Assembly (NCBI GenBank): GCA_029891385.1
Contig: CM057231.1
Location: forward strand, 23,467,300-23,531,299
Length of the DNA stretch: 64,000 nucleotides
Direction of reading: 5' to 3'
From: Erythroxylum novogranatense
Taxonomy: Eukaryota > Streptophyta > Magnoliopsida > Malpighiales > Erythroxylaceae
Positions 43,927-56,800 of the stretch are shown in pieces. Under the pieces are notes generated by a model that worked only from the letters and a program-made list of their open reading frames with translations, was not told the DNA's origin and ran no database searches. Position numbers and translations under genes: made by a program. The first letter of the stretch is position 1. Every line of letters starts with the position of its first letter.

Positions 43927-46242
43927 TGTTGGACCCCGAACTTTTCTGAGAAGACTAGAACTAATAAATGAGAAATGTCGATAGGTTCATATTTTTCTTT
44001 GGTGCTTTTAGTAGATAAGAGATTTCAAAATGGGAAGAATTAAGCTGAAAGTTAAAAGCAAAAATGAAATTGAATTTGTTTAGTAAGTTGATGGAGAATA
44101 TGTACATATGTGTATGTTCTGTTATTGGTGTTTATGATTAATCATGAACTATATTTTCTTTGGATGATATTGATTTGAAATGGAGTTGAGAATGAGGAGT
44201 AAATGAAGTAGATAAGGTGATCTTGGTATGAGTTGTGTTAAGGAATGATTGTGAAACAAAATGGGTGGTTGATCTGAAAAATATTCTCAGAGTATGCTTC
44301 AGTCTTTTAGTCACAACTTTTTCTTTGGTTATCAAAATGAGATGATATTTAATTTGAATTAAACTAGAAACATATGGCTACATTTCTTATGAAGACATAG
44401 AATTTAAATTCTGTCTCAAATAATCTTAAAATTTTTATGAAGTTGAGAACTGGGTGCAGTACATTGGATGAATATAAAAATTCATATTTTGTATTCGAGA
44501 GAAAATCTGGATTAATCTAGGCTGATTTAGGCAAATGTGTCTTCTAGAAATTGTAGGTCTTTCTTTCATCTTTTCAATTGTATATAGTATGAAAGTTTTG
44601 GACATCTAAGCTGAAGGTTATGGTCCTTATAAGGGAAGATGTTCAAGAGTGAAGTTGTATCGTCTGTAAATTTGTATGGTCTATGATGACGTCATATGGT
44701 CTATGATGATGTCATATCTTTTGTAAATTTGTATGGTCTGTGATGACGTCACATGGTCTGTGATGATGTCATATCTTCTGTAAATTTGTATGGCCTTTGA
44801 TGACGTCATATCTTCTATGTTTTGCTTATTATTCCATTTGCTTCTTCTATGTTTTGCTTCTTCTAATTATTGCTTCTTCTATGTTTTGCTTCTTCTACTT
44901 TTTTCTTCTTCTATGTTTTACTTCTTCTGCTTTTTGTTTCTTCTATGTTTTGCTCCATTCTATCTTTTGAAGGGTAGAAAATGGAGCAGAAGATATGATT
45001 TGGTCCTCAATCATATCAAAACTATAATTTTGTTCTCCAACCTCCAAATGAAGTAATTCTAGAACAAATAGTTTCTTAACACATTTTTCTATCCCTCCAT
45101 AGATTTTGATAGCTTTTGGAATTGATTGGAAAAAGATAGATTGAATCAAAGTAAGGGTATCGACTGGAAGAGTAGGAATTTGATATTTTATTGAACATGC
45201 TTCAGTATTTTGATGATTTCGGAATCGGTAGAGCCCTGAATAAGATGATTCTAGTTTCAAGATAAAGTAGAGACATGGAGCTACAAATGGTATGAAGAAG
45301 TTGAAATTTAATTTAGTCTCTAAGATTTTCAAATTCTGGGTGGAAGTTGGGTTTAGTGTATTGTTTCGATCTAACAACAGTTTGAAATGTTTGGGCCCTA
45401 ACTTTCAGATTTCTGAACCAAATGGATTGATTTTGGTATCATTGGAAACTTAAGACAAGGAAGAATACTTTTTTAGAAGAAAGAGTTATTTCAAAATATT
45501 CAAAGGTATTTTTGGCAATACACTTAAGTATAAAAGACATAAGGTATAAAGGGAAGGGCAAATGGGATATTTCTCAATCATTAAGGGCATAATTGGAAGA
45601 AGAAGTATTGTCTTGCATTTTAAGAAGAAAGAAGAACGAAAATTGAAGAGAAAAAGAGAGAGTGTGATGAAGAAGAGAGAGAAATATGAAGAGAAGGAGA
45701 GAAAAAAAGGAGAACAAGCTAGGGATTCAATTGTGTTAACCTTCAAGAGAGATTTTGGAGTTGTTCAAGAAAGGAAAAAGGAAGAGAAAGAGAAGAGCTT
45801 CCCTTTGAGCTAAAGATCTCTTCATTTGGTGAAGAATCAAGGTAAGATCATTTTGGATCTTTTGAATTTTGGGAAGGATTTTTGTCCATAAAGTTTAGGA
45901 AATGCTTGGGTTTAAGCATTCTAGAATCAATTTTAATGATTTTGCATTGTGGGATTTTCTATTGGATTCTTATTGAATGAAACTTGGTTTGTTTTAGGGA
46001 ACCAAGAGAATCCTACCAAGGACAAGGAGAAAGACAACCTTGACTTGGATTTTTGCAAACGAATTAGGTGGGTAATGTATTTACAGTTATTGTGTGATTG
46101 GGTAAATTCTTTCCTATGTGTGAATATGTGTTAAATTGACTTGTTGAAAATACATGATGATTTTGAATATGTTATACCATCAAAGAAGTATGATATCTTG
46201 ATAAAATTAAATTGTGATTTTGATCAATGTTATGCCTTGAAA
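43927..46242 (+). mobile_element. LTR E1, first part (split by C)
   Basis: It starts TGTTGGACCCCGAAC, the same terminus type as the LTR of A, and ends at 58692 with GGGGTCCAGCA; without C it is about 3.2 kb. It contains the TGACGTCA array (44687-44808), a C/T-rich repeat (44810-44960), a leader with a donor-like CAAG|GTAAG (45842) and an acceptor-like TTTTAG|GG (about 45999). No gene is supported: 45562-45813 is Lys/Glu/Arg-rich because of the purine-rich leader. Target bases are CTTCT on the left and CTTTT on the right (one mismatch). No internal domain is present, so it is probably a solo LTR. Confidence 0.75.
44687..44808. promoter_or_regulatory. TGACGTCA/TGATGTCA array in LTR E1
   Basis: TGACGTCA is at 44687, 44744 and 44801, and TGATGTCA at 44707 and 44764, giving spacings of 20, 37, 20 and 37 and a 57-bp unit. 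TGACGTCA is the palindromic ACGT-core site bound by bZIP factors of the TGA/CREB type. It lies upstream of the leader, in the promoter half of the LTR. Confidence 0.75.
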
Positions 46243-49200
46243 TGTAACATCCCACCCCCTCCTGGAAGGGTAAAATAGTAAAATTGGCATAGGATGAAAC
46301 TAATAGGGATGTATGAGTAGTGTCTAGGTATACTGGTACTGGTGCTCAGTGAATTTGTGCACGCGAACTGTTTGGTCATGCATTCATGACATTCCCGGTA
46401 ATTGGGCCTAACGGAATTTTATTGTGATTAACGTGGTTATGGGATTTAAAAATTATTCGAAAGCGCCATCGAAGCGCTTTTACATTTTTGGGATTTATAG
46501 GAATTTTCTCGAATTTTCTAGAAGAAACTTTCCGGACCGCAAAATCGCCAGAATCGCCTAAACGTGTTTTTGTGTTAGAAAAGGTGATTTTCGTGTTTGA
46601 AAATTATTTGGAGTGCACTGTTATGTGCTTTACAATTTTAGGAATTTCATTAAATTTCAAAAAATGATTCGTAAATTCGGAAATTCGGATCGAAAAAATC
46701 GCCAATTAAGCTAACCTACGATTTTCTAGAAGGAAGTTGCTACCCAATGGCAATCTGTATTATTGGGTATATTATTGTGGGAGTGCAATTAGGGTCATTG
46801 GAGTTGATTGGGTTAGTTTTGATTTGGATGGATTAAAGAATCATTACTTTGACTTTTCTTTAAAATTGTTAACCAATGGAATTTAGTCAACTTAAGCCTT
46901 CATTGAATGTTCCATTTTGTTCCTATCGGATTGCTTAAGTGAAAAGAGCCAAAGGCATTTTTCTTTCTATTTTCTAACTCATCCAAAACACCATTTCTCT
47001 TTGCCTATCCTCCATCGATTTTCTCCTTCTCCATTTTCATTGATTTTTTTGCTTCTTTCTTCACCTTCCTCCAAACTCCTTCATGTTTATTGTCCTACCA
47101 TCACGATGAGCTCTTGTTGGAGGGTAGAAGAAATGGTTAGAAGGCAAAGAGTTGAAAAGAAGAGAGGAATTGGAAGCTTAAGTAGGTAAGGTTTTAAGTT
47201 TGTTTTCAATGATGCTTTGATTATGTAGTTCATAAATCATGATTAGTAGATGCATTTAAAGGGGGTTATTGTTTATTAATTATGAGTGATGATGGTTAAA
47301 TGTTATGAAAAAGATAGTTTGAATTGTTGGGTTATGTTTGAGTATGATTTGAGGAAGCTAGCTTGAAAGATGTGTTATTAACTTGATTTTGGATGATTCA
47401 AGATGATTTCTCTTGCATAAAAATGATTGTGTAAGGTGCTGCCAATTTTAGCAAAATGCTTAGGTGAAGGTATTGGTTGAATTCTTAATTACTTGGGATG
47501 TTTGATGGTGTAGAAATGGGGTGGGAATGGTATAGAAACCATAGAATATGGTTTAGACTTAAGTGTTGGAAAATTTACTTTGACCTATTACACTGATTTA
47601 ATCATAACTCATTGTGTAGATATGAAAATGAGGCAAGGCTTGTGACCACTTAAACTTTGGGATGTTGGCTACATTTTTGTGTGAAATAGGTGTTGTCTAA
47701 TTTTAACTTTAAGGGGTTGCAATATGGCTTGGAAAGTTACTGTTCTTAACTGGAATAAACAGTACCCGAAATCATACCTTAGAGTTTTGCTAAATTTTAT
47801 GAATTAATTGAGATGGAATTAGGGAGAATGGTATTCATGAAAGTTGTAGCATATTGAATTATCTTTCCATTTCTACTAATCTTGCTATTTTTATATTTGT
47901 ATATTGGGAGATATGAATTGATTACTATTGACTGGTTTCGAGCATTTTGATGAAACCTAGTCTAAGTGTGATTTTGTGAGTTTTCGGATTGGAGGCAATT
48001 TTACCAGTTTATGTGGACTGAATTGGTGTGAATGAGCTTCTGAAAAGTTATAGAGGAAGAGATTACCTTGAAATTGATATATGGTGTGTAATTTTTTAGA
48101 AGTCAGAATTGGGAGTTATGATTTTTGCAAAGATTGACCCTACATTAGGTTATGAATGGCTGATCATAACAGTAGCTTCCATAACAGTTTTGGAATTGTT
48201 AGAGATCGAATTGGATGTTGAGTGCTTCATGAAAATTGAAGTTTGAGTTGTTATCTTTTCAGGGATATAGAGTTCTGATTTTACTGACTTGTGTACAGGG
48301 AGTTATGCTTGTTATAAGATTACTGCTCAAATTGGATGATTTCAGGGATAGCATCATTGATTGAATTATTTGACCAAGTTAACAATGGAATTGGATTTTT
48401 AGTTGTTCATGAAAGTTAGAGATAACATTGTGACCTTGATGAGCATATTTATTGTGCAATTGTTTTTGACTGAACAGAATGAGAGTTATTAAATTTGAAA
48501 TGTACGGTTCTGTTTTAATGGGATTTGAGTGGGCAGTATCTTTGAAGGGATATTTGACACCCTTAGGGGGTGAAATTGATTTTTATGGTCTTCTTGAGAA
48601 TTGTAGAGCTTTTCATAAGCTTTCCAACAAGGTATAGTTTGCATTTTTCAGAAATGTGTAGGAAGAGTTATGGGTGTTGGAAGTTTGGTTGGAAATCAGA
48701 AAATAAAGGGGGAAATAAGGGTTATATATAAAAATATAAATTGTTAAGTTTTGGTTTCTTTCGTGAATAACTTTTCCGTCCGACGTCCGATTGACCTGAT
48801 TCTGAGGCATCGGATTCATTGAATATTTAATTTCATTTTCTGAGAGATTCGGGATTTTTAGACGGGAATTTGACGTAGCCCCGGGTAACGGAACGGTGAA
48901 TCACTGTTTTATTTAATTAGGGACCTATAGAGGTCCGAATTGCGCACCGTCAGCGCCAATAGGTTTCTAAATTTTTGATGAACATGCATATCTCATCAAC
49001 ATGAGCACAAATTTCATATTTAGTGACTCGTACTTTTTCTGATTCATATAGAGGCCAATTGGAGCGTCGATTGACCGACGTCACAGAGACTTCCCGGCAT
49101 TAGCTCGGAAGTAATAGGTGAGTAACCTAGTTGGTTTCTCAAATTTCTGATTGCTTATATGTTCTACGTGAATTACATGCAATGATGAACTGTATGATTT

Positions 49201-50167
49201 TTGGCATGTATAAGAGTGGACTATTGTATGTTTCTTGATTTTATCTGCATCAATGACACCGACATCGATATATCGGGCTTTATAACCATATCATTGATTT
49301 ACTGATACACTGGGCTTTATAGCCAAACACGGTTCATTTACTGAATACTGCACCGCATGCATAATTGCATGATCAGATAATGGACGTGCCCCAAGTTGCT
49401 ACTTTTATTGAAAAGAGCTTCGAGCTCTCACACTGTACTGACCGGGCCTCGAGCCCGAGGGGAAAAATCCATGACGCGTCCCCACTGAACACTGACTGAG
49501 CACTTGGGCACAATACTGAATAACTGGAAAGAGTCACATATGCATTGCATTCGCACAAATGACTGTTCTGTGACATATACTGCTTTCATAATGGTATGAA
49601 TTACTGTGAATGGTTTCATATTACTATAAATTGTTATCGATCGCCATCGGTAATTGATTATTATCAGATTATGCTATACGCCATATGCGTAATGCATGAC
49701 TTGAGTGAACCATCGATGATGGTTTTCACCGAGTTCGCAAAACTCACCCAAAATTTGCATCTATTTTCAGGTCTCAAAATACCCCGCTGACACGGAGTAT
49801 GTCTCATGTAGACGAGTAAAGGTTAGAGATCGGGATCGGTTCGCGTCGCATTAGTGTCTTAGTAAATTGTATTCGCAATCAACGTATAATAAGACTTTGT
49901 ATTTTACCGAGTCCATTGTGGTTTTAATGTTTTTGCATTGACCGATTGTAAATTATTCTTGGATGACCGTAATAACCAAACCGGTTTATATTGAACACGG
50001 GTTATATTTACTTATCAGTGTTTGCCGCACTAACGTTGAATTAATGGCTCCAAAAAGAAAAAAAATGTATACAGAGTTTTAAATCGATCGATAGTACGCC
50101 ACTCGCGGGACACGGACTCGGATATCACCAACGATATCGGGTTCGGTCTTACGGAGTGGGTGTTACA
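46243..50167 (+). repeat. 5' LTR of C
   Basis: It is 3925 bp long. It carries a pyrimidine-rich leader (46960-47100), a short frame that starts at ATG 47106 and runs into a donor-like AGTAG|GTAAGG at 47186, then about 2.5 kb without genes, a two-hairpin module at 49710-49745 and an acceptor-like TTTTCAG|G at 49770. Frames such as that at 46917-47189 occur in both LTRs and are not element genes. Confidence 0.95.
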
Positions 50168-50173
50168 TTTAGG

Positions 50174-50186
50174 TGGTATCGAGCCC
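50174..50186 (+). other. Primer binding site of C
   Basis: TGGTATCGAGCCC stands six bases after the 5' LTR. It equals the initiator-Met primer site TGGTATCAGAGCC except that an A is missing after TGGTATC, the same deviation as in P. Confidence 0.8.
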
Positions 50187-53100
50187 AAGAGTACGAAATG
50201 TATCTCGGGCGCGATTTGGAACATAGGTTGCATGCATTTGAGTCGCGTCGTTGCGCATCGCGGGTAATCGATCCTAGTCGAGTCGACGAGGATAAATCCT
50301 ACTGGTGCATAAGTGTCAAGTGACTAAGTGAGAGAAGAGTGAGGCTGGATTAGAGTGTAAATCCTAAAGGGATAATCAATTAGGAAAGTATAAAGGAAAA
50401 ATGGATAAGAAGGTTGATATTTAATGGGTTGGAAACCCTCATATGTGATAAAGCAGAATGACCGTGTTGGCCTAGACTAATTAAGAATTTCTGAATTAAA
50501 TTGACAATATTATGGTGATGAAAAATAAAGCTGTTGAGAACTTGAGAGGTCCATTAGAGATATGGGAAGCATATTGGTTATAGTAGATCTAAGTGAAATT
50601 AAAAGCCCTTGATGGTTACGTAATTACGATTCGATCAGATATGTCATGAAAGGGAAATATTGGAATTGAGTAAAATGTAGATGGTCCAATCGGGCATATC
50701 TTGATTCACAGTATTCGAGTTGGAGATCAATAAATATTATAAGCGAGATGATGATAGCGAGATGGAAAGAAGCTCGATAGAGAAATCAGAACGGTTTATT
50801 GAGAACTAAAAGAACTGAAAAAGTATGATGCCCAAAGGCCTATTAGAGTGAGGTAAAAGTGTACTGAGATAAATCAAGAATTTGTGAAATGGTTATGATC
50901 TAGACGCATAAGTTTGAGACCTGAAATGGTTATGTGACTATTGTCTACGAAGTTTCGCCATCGATGGTGTATCGGGAAATTTTAATTTGATTGAAAGGAT
51001 GTATATGGACACAAAATGGTAAATGGATAAGTAAATAGATAGAGATAAAATGGAGTTATATCAACGATTTTGTCGGGTATTGGGACCGTGAACACCCGAT
51101 CATATATTGTTTGAGGAAAATAGAGATAAGTAGCAGAAAAAAATACTAATAATAATGATCATAAGTCGATAAGTTGTTGATATGACCTTACAAGGTCAAG
51201 TTGCACGTAATGGATATGGAAATGAGACATACGGTTTAATGATACGGGAGAATGAAATAAAGATCTTGAATGAATGAAACCACAATAGTGGTATATGAAA
51301 AGAGTTGTCGATTTAAGTCGATTTATCGTTGGGGATATCTATTGGACAAGAATGTTGATTGTGACTAATGAAATGTATGTGATGATATATGGAAATCATA
51401 GAGGAAATGAGCGTGAATGTTTAGAGTGATTATAAGTGTGAAGTTCTTAATGGGTTAAAGTAAGACAAAAGTAGACTAAGTGTGCATGTATGAGTGAACG
51501 AAAAGTGATTCGGTATTAGTCATTCAGTTGAGGATGAGTATAAACTGAAAGGAATCTTAAGGAAGTCTGAATTGTATGGGTTACAAATTGGTTTCCGGAT
51601 AAAATGCTGTGGTATAGATTACAGAATAGGTGTGAAAGAAAATGTTTATGTGACTGACACAAGGAACCTTAGTGTAAGGAATGTTCTGATATTTAAATTA
51701 TGGCATAAAAGTTTTCTGATTGAGATAGTACGTATAGTGAAGAATGATTGAAATGCAATTAGGTATAATAATTGATTGATGAGACTTTCGTGGACAGAAT
51801 AAAGATGGTAGTAAGACTAACGGTTAAACGGATTGAAGTATGGACAAAATTAAAAGTGAAATTGGGTCATAGCTCATACTGTGGAGGTTATCTGCACTGT
51901 GTGTATAGAAATGTAAAGTATCCAACATGAGTGAAATTTTAATTGGAGGTAATCCTATTGCAATGTGAAGTGAATCGATCTCCATTTATGATGCAAAACA
52001 GTTGAGGAATCTAGATTTGAAGCGAAGAATAAAAGAGTCCCGAACTGAGAAGTGAGATACTAAAATAAAATGGAAATTTTGGAGGTCCAAGTAAGGATGA
52101 CAGGGTATTAACATATGTTGATATGAATGATATGAAAATAATCGAGAAGAGAAAATGAAAAGAGTGAATGAATGGAGGCAAGAGGTTCAAAAGGGAAACT
52201 GACAACGAGGTGATGTAGTGACACCCTCTTAAATAAATTGTAAATATACTAACTGTAGACTAAAAAAAAAAAGGTAAAGGATGTGTGGTAAAGTCAACAA
52301 GACCCTAATAGGGATTTATGCGAAGTAAGTAAATGGTAGCAACTGTGATTAGAGACAAAATGTGTTTGGAAGTGTTGAACAGTGAAAAGTAAAAAGAACG
52401 ATAGGACTAATTGAGGAATCTGATACTGATGATAAACATACACTGGAAGAGTGGACAGTGCGTGTTGAACTGAGACAATATGTTGAACGGGTTTGAAATA
52501 AATTGAACTGACTTTGATAAATGGTATTGGTGTCATGCTTGCGACTGAAAGCCTTGAGGTATGAGATTCCTATAAGGGTACATCGGGTTAATTTGAGGAA
52601 AGAGACAGGTATAAATATGACAATGCTGAAATGAACGAACAATTACGCCTACTAAACTCAACTAGTGAATGATAATGTCAGTAATGAACAAATCAATTAC
52701 GATATTGGGATTTTCAATGACAATGAGTGTCAAGGATTATGGGTAATTGTGAAGTGTTTCGAAAATTGAAGTTGTAAATCTAGTGATAAGAAAGGTTAAG
52801 AGTGCAGAAAGTAAGTAGTGAGTCTTATGACGAGTTTGAAGATACGAATGGAATTGAAAAAAAACAATAGTGAAAAATTCAAAGAAGAAGTATAAAACCC
52901 GATAAAAGTGTTAGAATAAGAAAGTGAGCAAATGGGTTAGACATTCTAGTAAGCATATGTGAAAAGTGAAATTGAATAACTATGGGTATAGAATGATGTG
53001 ATTATTGATTCAAGTGCTTATAGGTGTAAAAGTTCAACAGAAAAATGTTTGATTATGATCGTGTTATAGAGTTACGATTGATTGTAGGAATATATCGCTA

Positions 53101-53820
53101 CATCAAGAAGGCCTCTCGGGAGTCAAAGATCATGATGGATTTGAGACTATAATGTGTGAAAAAGGAAAGTGGTGAGAAAGACCGCATGGTTAGCTAAAGT
53201 GGAACCGGATCGGACAAATGAGACAGAGTAAATCAGATATCCGGATAAAGTGTGTGAACACTATAGAATAGTGAATTGTCTTACAAGAATCGAATTTAAA
53301 TATAAAGTGAATGGCATACAACAAATGACTACATTAGGTACATTATTACTGATTATAGTGAATTGGAATTAAATGTCACTGTATTGGTACCAAAGGAATG
53401 TAAATCATCCCTGACGTGATTAAGGGAGGTACCAAAGACATGGAGATGTCCTCAATGGAATACGAATTGGACTATATGGCACTGTGGGAAAAAGGTATTA
53501 GAGGAATAAAATGTGATAAGTGAATAGATTCGAAAATATTGAACTGAGCTACATATCGGAACCACAGGTAATGGCTATTCTAGAAATGGCAAGTGAGATA
53601 GCTAAGAAAATGAGATCGCCAACTGATAGTCTTGTCGGATCCGCTTCATCTTGTCTAAGTGATAATGAGTTAGCCAAATTAGTAATCGAACCACTGACCG
53701 AGAGTGGTTATTGTGATCACTCGACAAGTGAATCATTAAGTGGAAAAGTGTATGGGATATGTAGAATCATGTGATTACTGTCATAGTGAACCGTTGACTG
53801 AGAATTTCGAGGACAAAATT
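50187..53820 (+). other. Internal region of C, apparently non-coding
   Basis: About 3.6 kb is rich in TGA, TAA and TAG in all frames. The longest open frame, 53520-53774 (84 codons), resembles nothing I know. Only the final bases (AATTTCGAGGACAAAATTC, 53801-53822) match the end of chromovirus pol as in A. Either pol decayed past recognition or the interior was replaced; the good LTRs favour a non-autonomous element. Confidence 0.7.
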
Positions 53821-53825
53821 CTTAT

Positions 53826-53839
53826 AAGGAGGGGAGAAT
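53826..53839 (+). other. Polypurine tract of C
   Basis: AAGGAGGGGAGAAT adjoins the 3' LTR and is the same as the tract of A at 17979-17992. Confidence 0.9.
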
Positions 53840-56800
53840 TGTAACATCCCACCCCCTCCTGGAAGGGTAAAATAGTAAAATTGGCATAGGATGAAACTAA
53901 TAGGGATGTATGAGTAGTGTCTAGGTATACTGGTACTGGTGCTCAGTGAATTTGTGCACGCTGAATCGCTTGGTCATGCATTCATGACATTCCCAGAATG
54001 GGCCTAACGGCATTTTATTGTGATTAACGTGGTTATGGGATTTGAAAAATTATTCGAAAGCGCCATTGAGCGTTTTACATTTTTTGGGATTTATAGGAAT
54101 TTTTCTGGAATTTTCTGAAGAAACTTTCCGGACCGACAAAATCGCCGGTAACTGGCCTAAACGTGTTTTTGTGTTAGAAAAGGTGATTTTCGTGTTTGAA
54201 AAATTATTTGGAGTGCACTGTTATGTGCTTTACAATTTTAGGGAATTTCATTAAATTTCAAAAAAATGATTCGGGTAAATTCCCGGAAATTCCCGGACCG
54301 GAAAAATCGCCAATTGGCGAACCGATCGATTTTCGGTAGCGAAAGTTGCTACCCAATGGCACTGTATTATTGGGTATATTATTGTGGGAGTGCAATTAGG
54401 GTCATTGGAGTTGATTGGGTTAGTTTTTAATTTGGACTGGATTAAAGAATCATTACTTTGACTTTTCTTTAAAATTGTTAACCAATGGAATTTAGCCAAC
54501 TTAAGCCTTCATTGAATGTTCCATTTTGTTCCTATCGGATTGCTTAAGTGAAAAGAGCCAAAGGCATTTTTCTTTCTATTTTTCTAACTCATCCGAAAAC
54601 ACCATTTCTCTTTTGCCTATCCTCCATCGATTTTCTCCTTCTCCATTTTCATTGATTTTTTTTTGCTTCTTTCTTCACCTTCCTCCAAACTCCTTCATGT
54701 TTATTGTCCTACCATCACGATGAGCTCTTGTTGGAGGGTAGAAGAAATGGTTAGAAGGCAAAGAGTTGAAAAGAAGAGAGGAATTGGAAGCTTAAGTAGG
54801 TAAGGTTTTAAGTTTGTTTTCAATGATGCTTTGATTATGTAGTTCATAAATCATGATTAGTAGATGCATTTAAAGGGGGTTATTGTTTATTAATTATGAG
54901 TGATGATGGTTAAATGTTATGAAAAAGATAGTTTGAATTGTTGGGTTATGTTTGAGTATGATTTGAGGAAGCTAGCTTGAAAGATGTGTTATTAACTTGA
55001 TTTTGGATGATTCAAGATGATTTCTCTTGCATAAAAATGATTGTGTAAGGTGCTGCCAATTTTAGCAAAATGCTTAGGTGAAGGTATTGAAGAGGTATTG
55101 GTTGAATTCTTAATTACTTGGGATGTTTGATGTTGTAGAAATGGGGTGGGAATGGTATAGAAACCATAGAATATGGTTTAGACTTAAGTGCTGGAAAATT
55201 TACTTTGACCTATTACACTGATTTAATCATAACACATTGTGTAGATATGCAAATGAGGCAAGGCTTGTGACCACTTAAACTTTGGCATGTTGGCTACATT
55301 TTTGTGTGAAATAGGTGTTGTCTAATTTTAACTTTAAGGGGTTGCAATATGGCTTGGAAAGTTACTGTTCTTAACTGGAATAAACAGTACCCGAAATCAT
55401 ACCTTAGAGTTTTGCTAATTTTTATGAATTAATTGAGATGGAATTAGGGAGAATGGTATTCATGAAAGTTGTAGCATATTGAATTATCTTTCCATTTCTA
55501 CTGATCTTGCTATTTTTATAGTTGTATATTGGGAGATATGAATTGATTACTATTGACTGGTTTCGAGCATTTTGATGAAACCTAGTCTAAGTGTGATTTT
55601 GTGAGTTTTCGGATTGGAGGCAATTTTACCAGTTTATGTGGACTGAATTGGTGTGAATGAGCTTCTGAAAAGTTATAGAGGAAGAGATTACCTTGAAATT
55701 GATATATGGTGTGTAATTTTTTAGAAGTCAGAATTGGGAGTTATGATTTTTGCAAAGATTGACCCTACATTAGGTTATGAATGGCTGATCATAACAGTAG
55801 ATTCCATAACAGTTTTGGAATTGTTAGAGATCGAATTGGATGTTGAGTGCCTCATGAAAATTGAAGTTTGAGATGTTATCTTTTCAGGGATATAGAGTTC
55901 TGATTTTACTGACTTGTGTACAGGGAGTTATGCTTGTTATAAGATTACTGCTCAAATTGGATGATTTCAGGGATAGCATCATTGATTGAATTATTTGACC
56001 AAGTTAACAATGGAATTGGATTTTTAGTTGTTCATGAAAGTTAGAGATAACATTGTGACCTTGATGAGCATATTTATTGTGCAATTTTTTTTTACTGAAC
56101 AGAATGAGAGTTATTAAATTTGAAATGTACGGTTCTGTTTTAATGGGATTTGAGTGGGCAGTATCTTTGAAGGGATATTTGACACCCTTAGGGGGTGAAA
56201 TTGAATTTTATGGTCTTCTTGAGAATTGTAGAGCTTTTCATAAGCTTTCCAACAAGGTATAGTTTGCATTTTTCAGAAATGTGTAGGAAGAGTTATGGGT
56301 GTTGGAAGTTTGGTTGGAAATCAGAAAATAAAGGGGGAAATAAGGGTTATATATAAAAATATAAATTGTTAAGTTTTGGTTTCTTTCGTGAATAACTTTT
56401 CCGTCCGACGTCCGATTGACCTGATTCTGAGGCATCGGATTCATTGAATATTTAATTTCATTTTCTGAGAGATTCGGGATTTTTAGACGGGAATTTGACG
56501 TAGCCGGGTAACTAACAAATGAATCACTGTTTTATTTAATTAGGGACCTATAGAGGTCCGAATTGCACCGTCGGCCTAATAGGTTTCTAAATTTTTATGA
56601 ACATGCATATCTCATCAACATGAGCACAAATTTCATATTTAGTGACTCGTATTTTTCTCGATTCATATAGAGGCTAATTGAGCGCCGATTGACCGACGTC
56701 ACGAGACTTCCAAGATTAGCTCTAAGTAATAGGTGAGTAACCTAGTTGGTTTCTCAAATTTCTGATTGCTTATATGTTCTACGTGAATTACATGCAATGA

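Noticed and set aside
45562..45813. Lys/Glu-rich plus-strand frame
   Set aside because: Translation of a purine-rich LTR leader; no domain.
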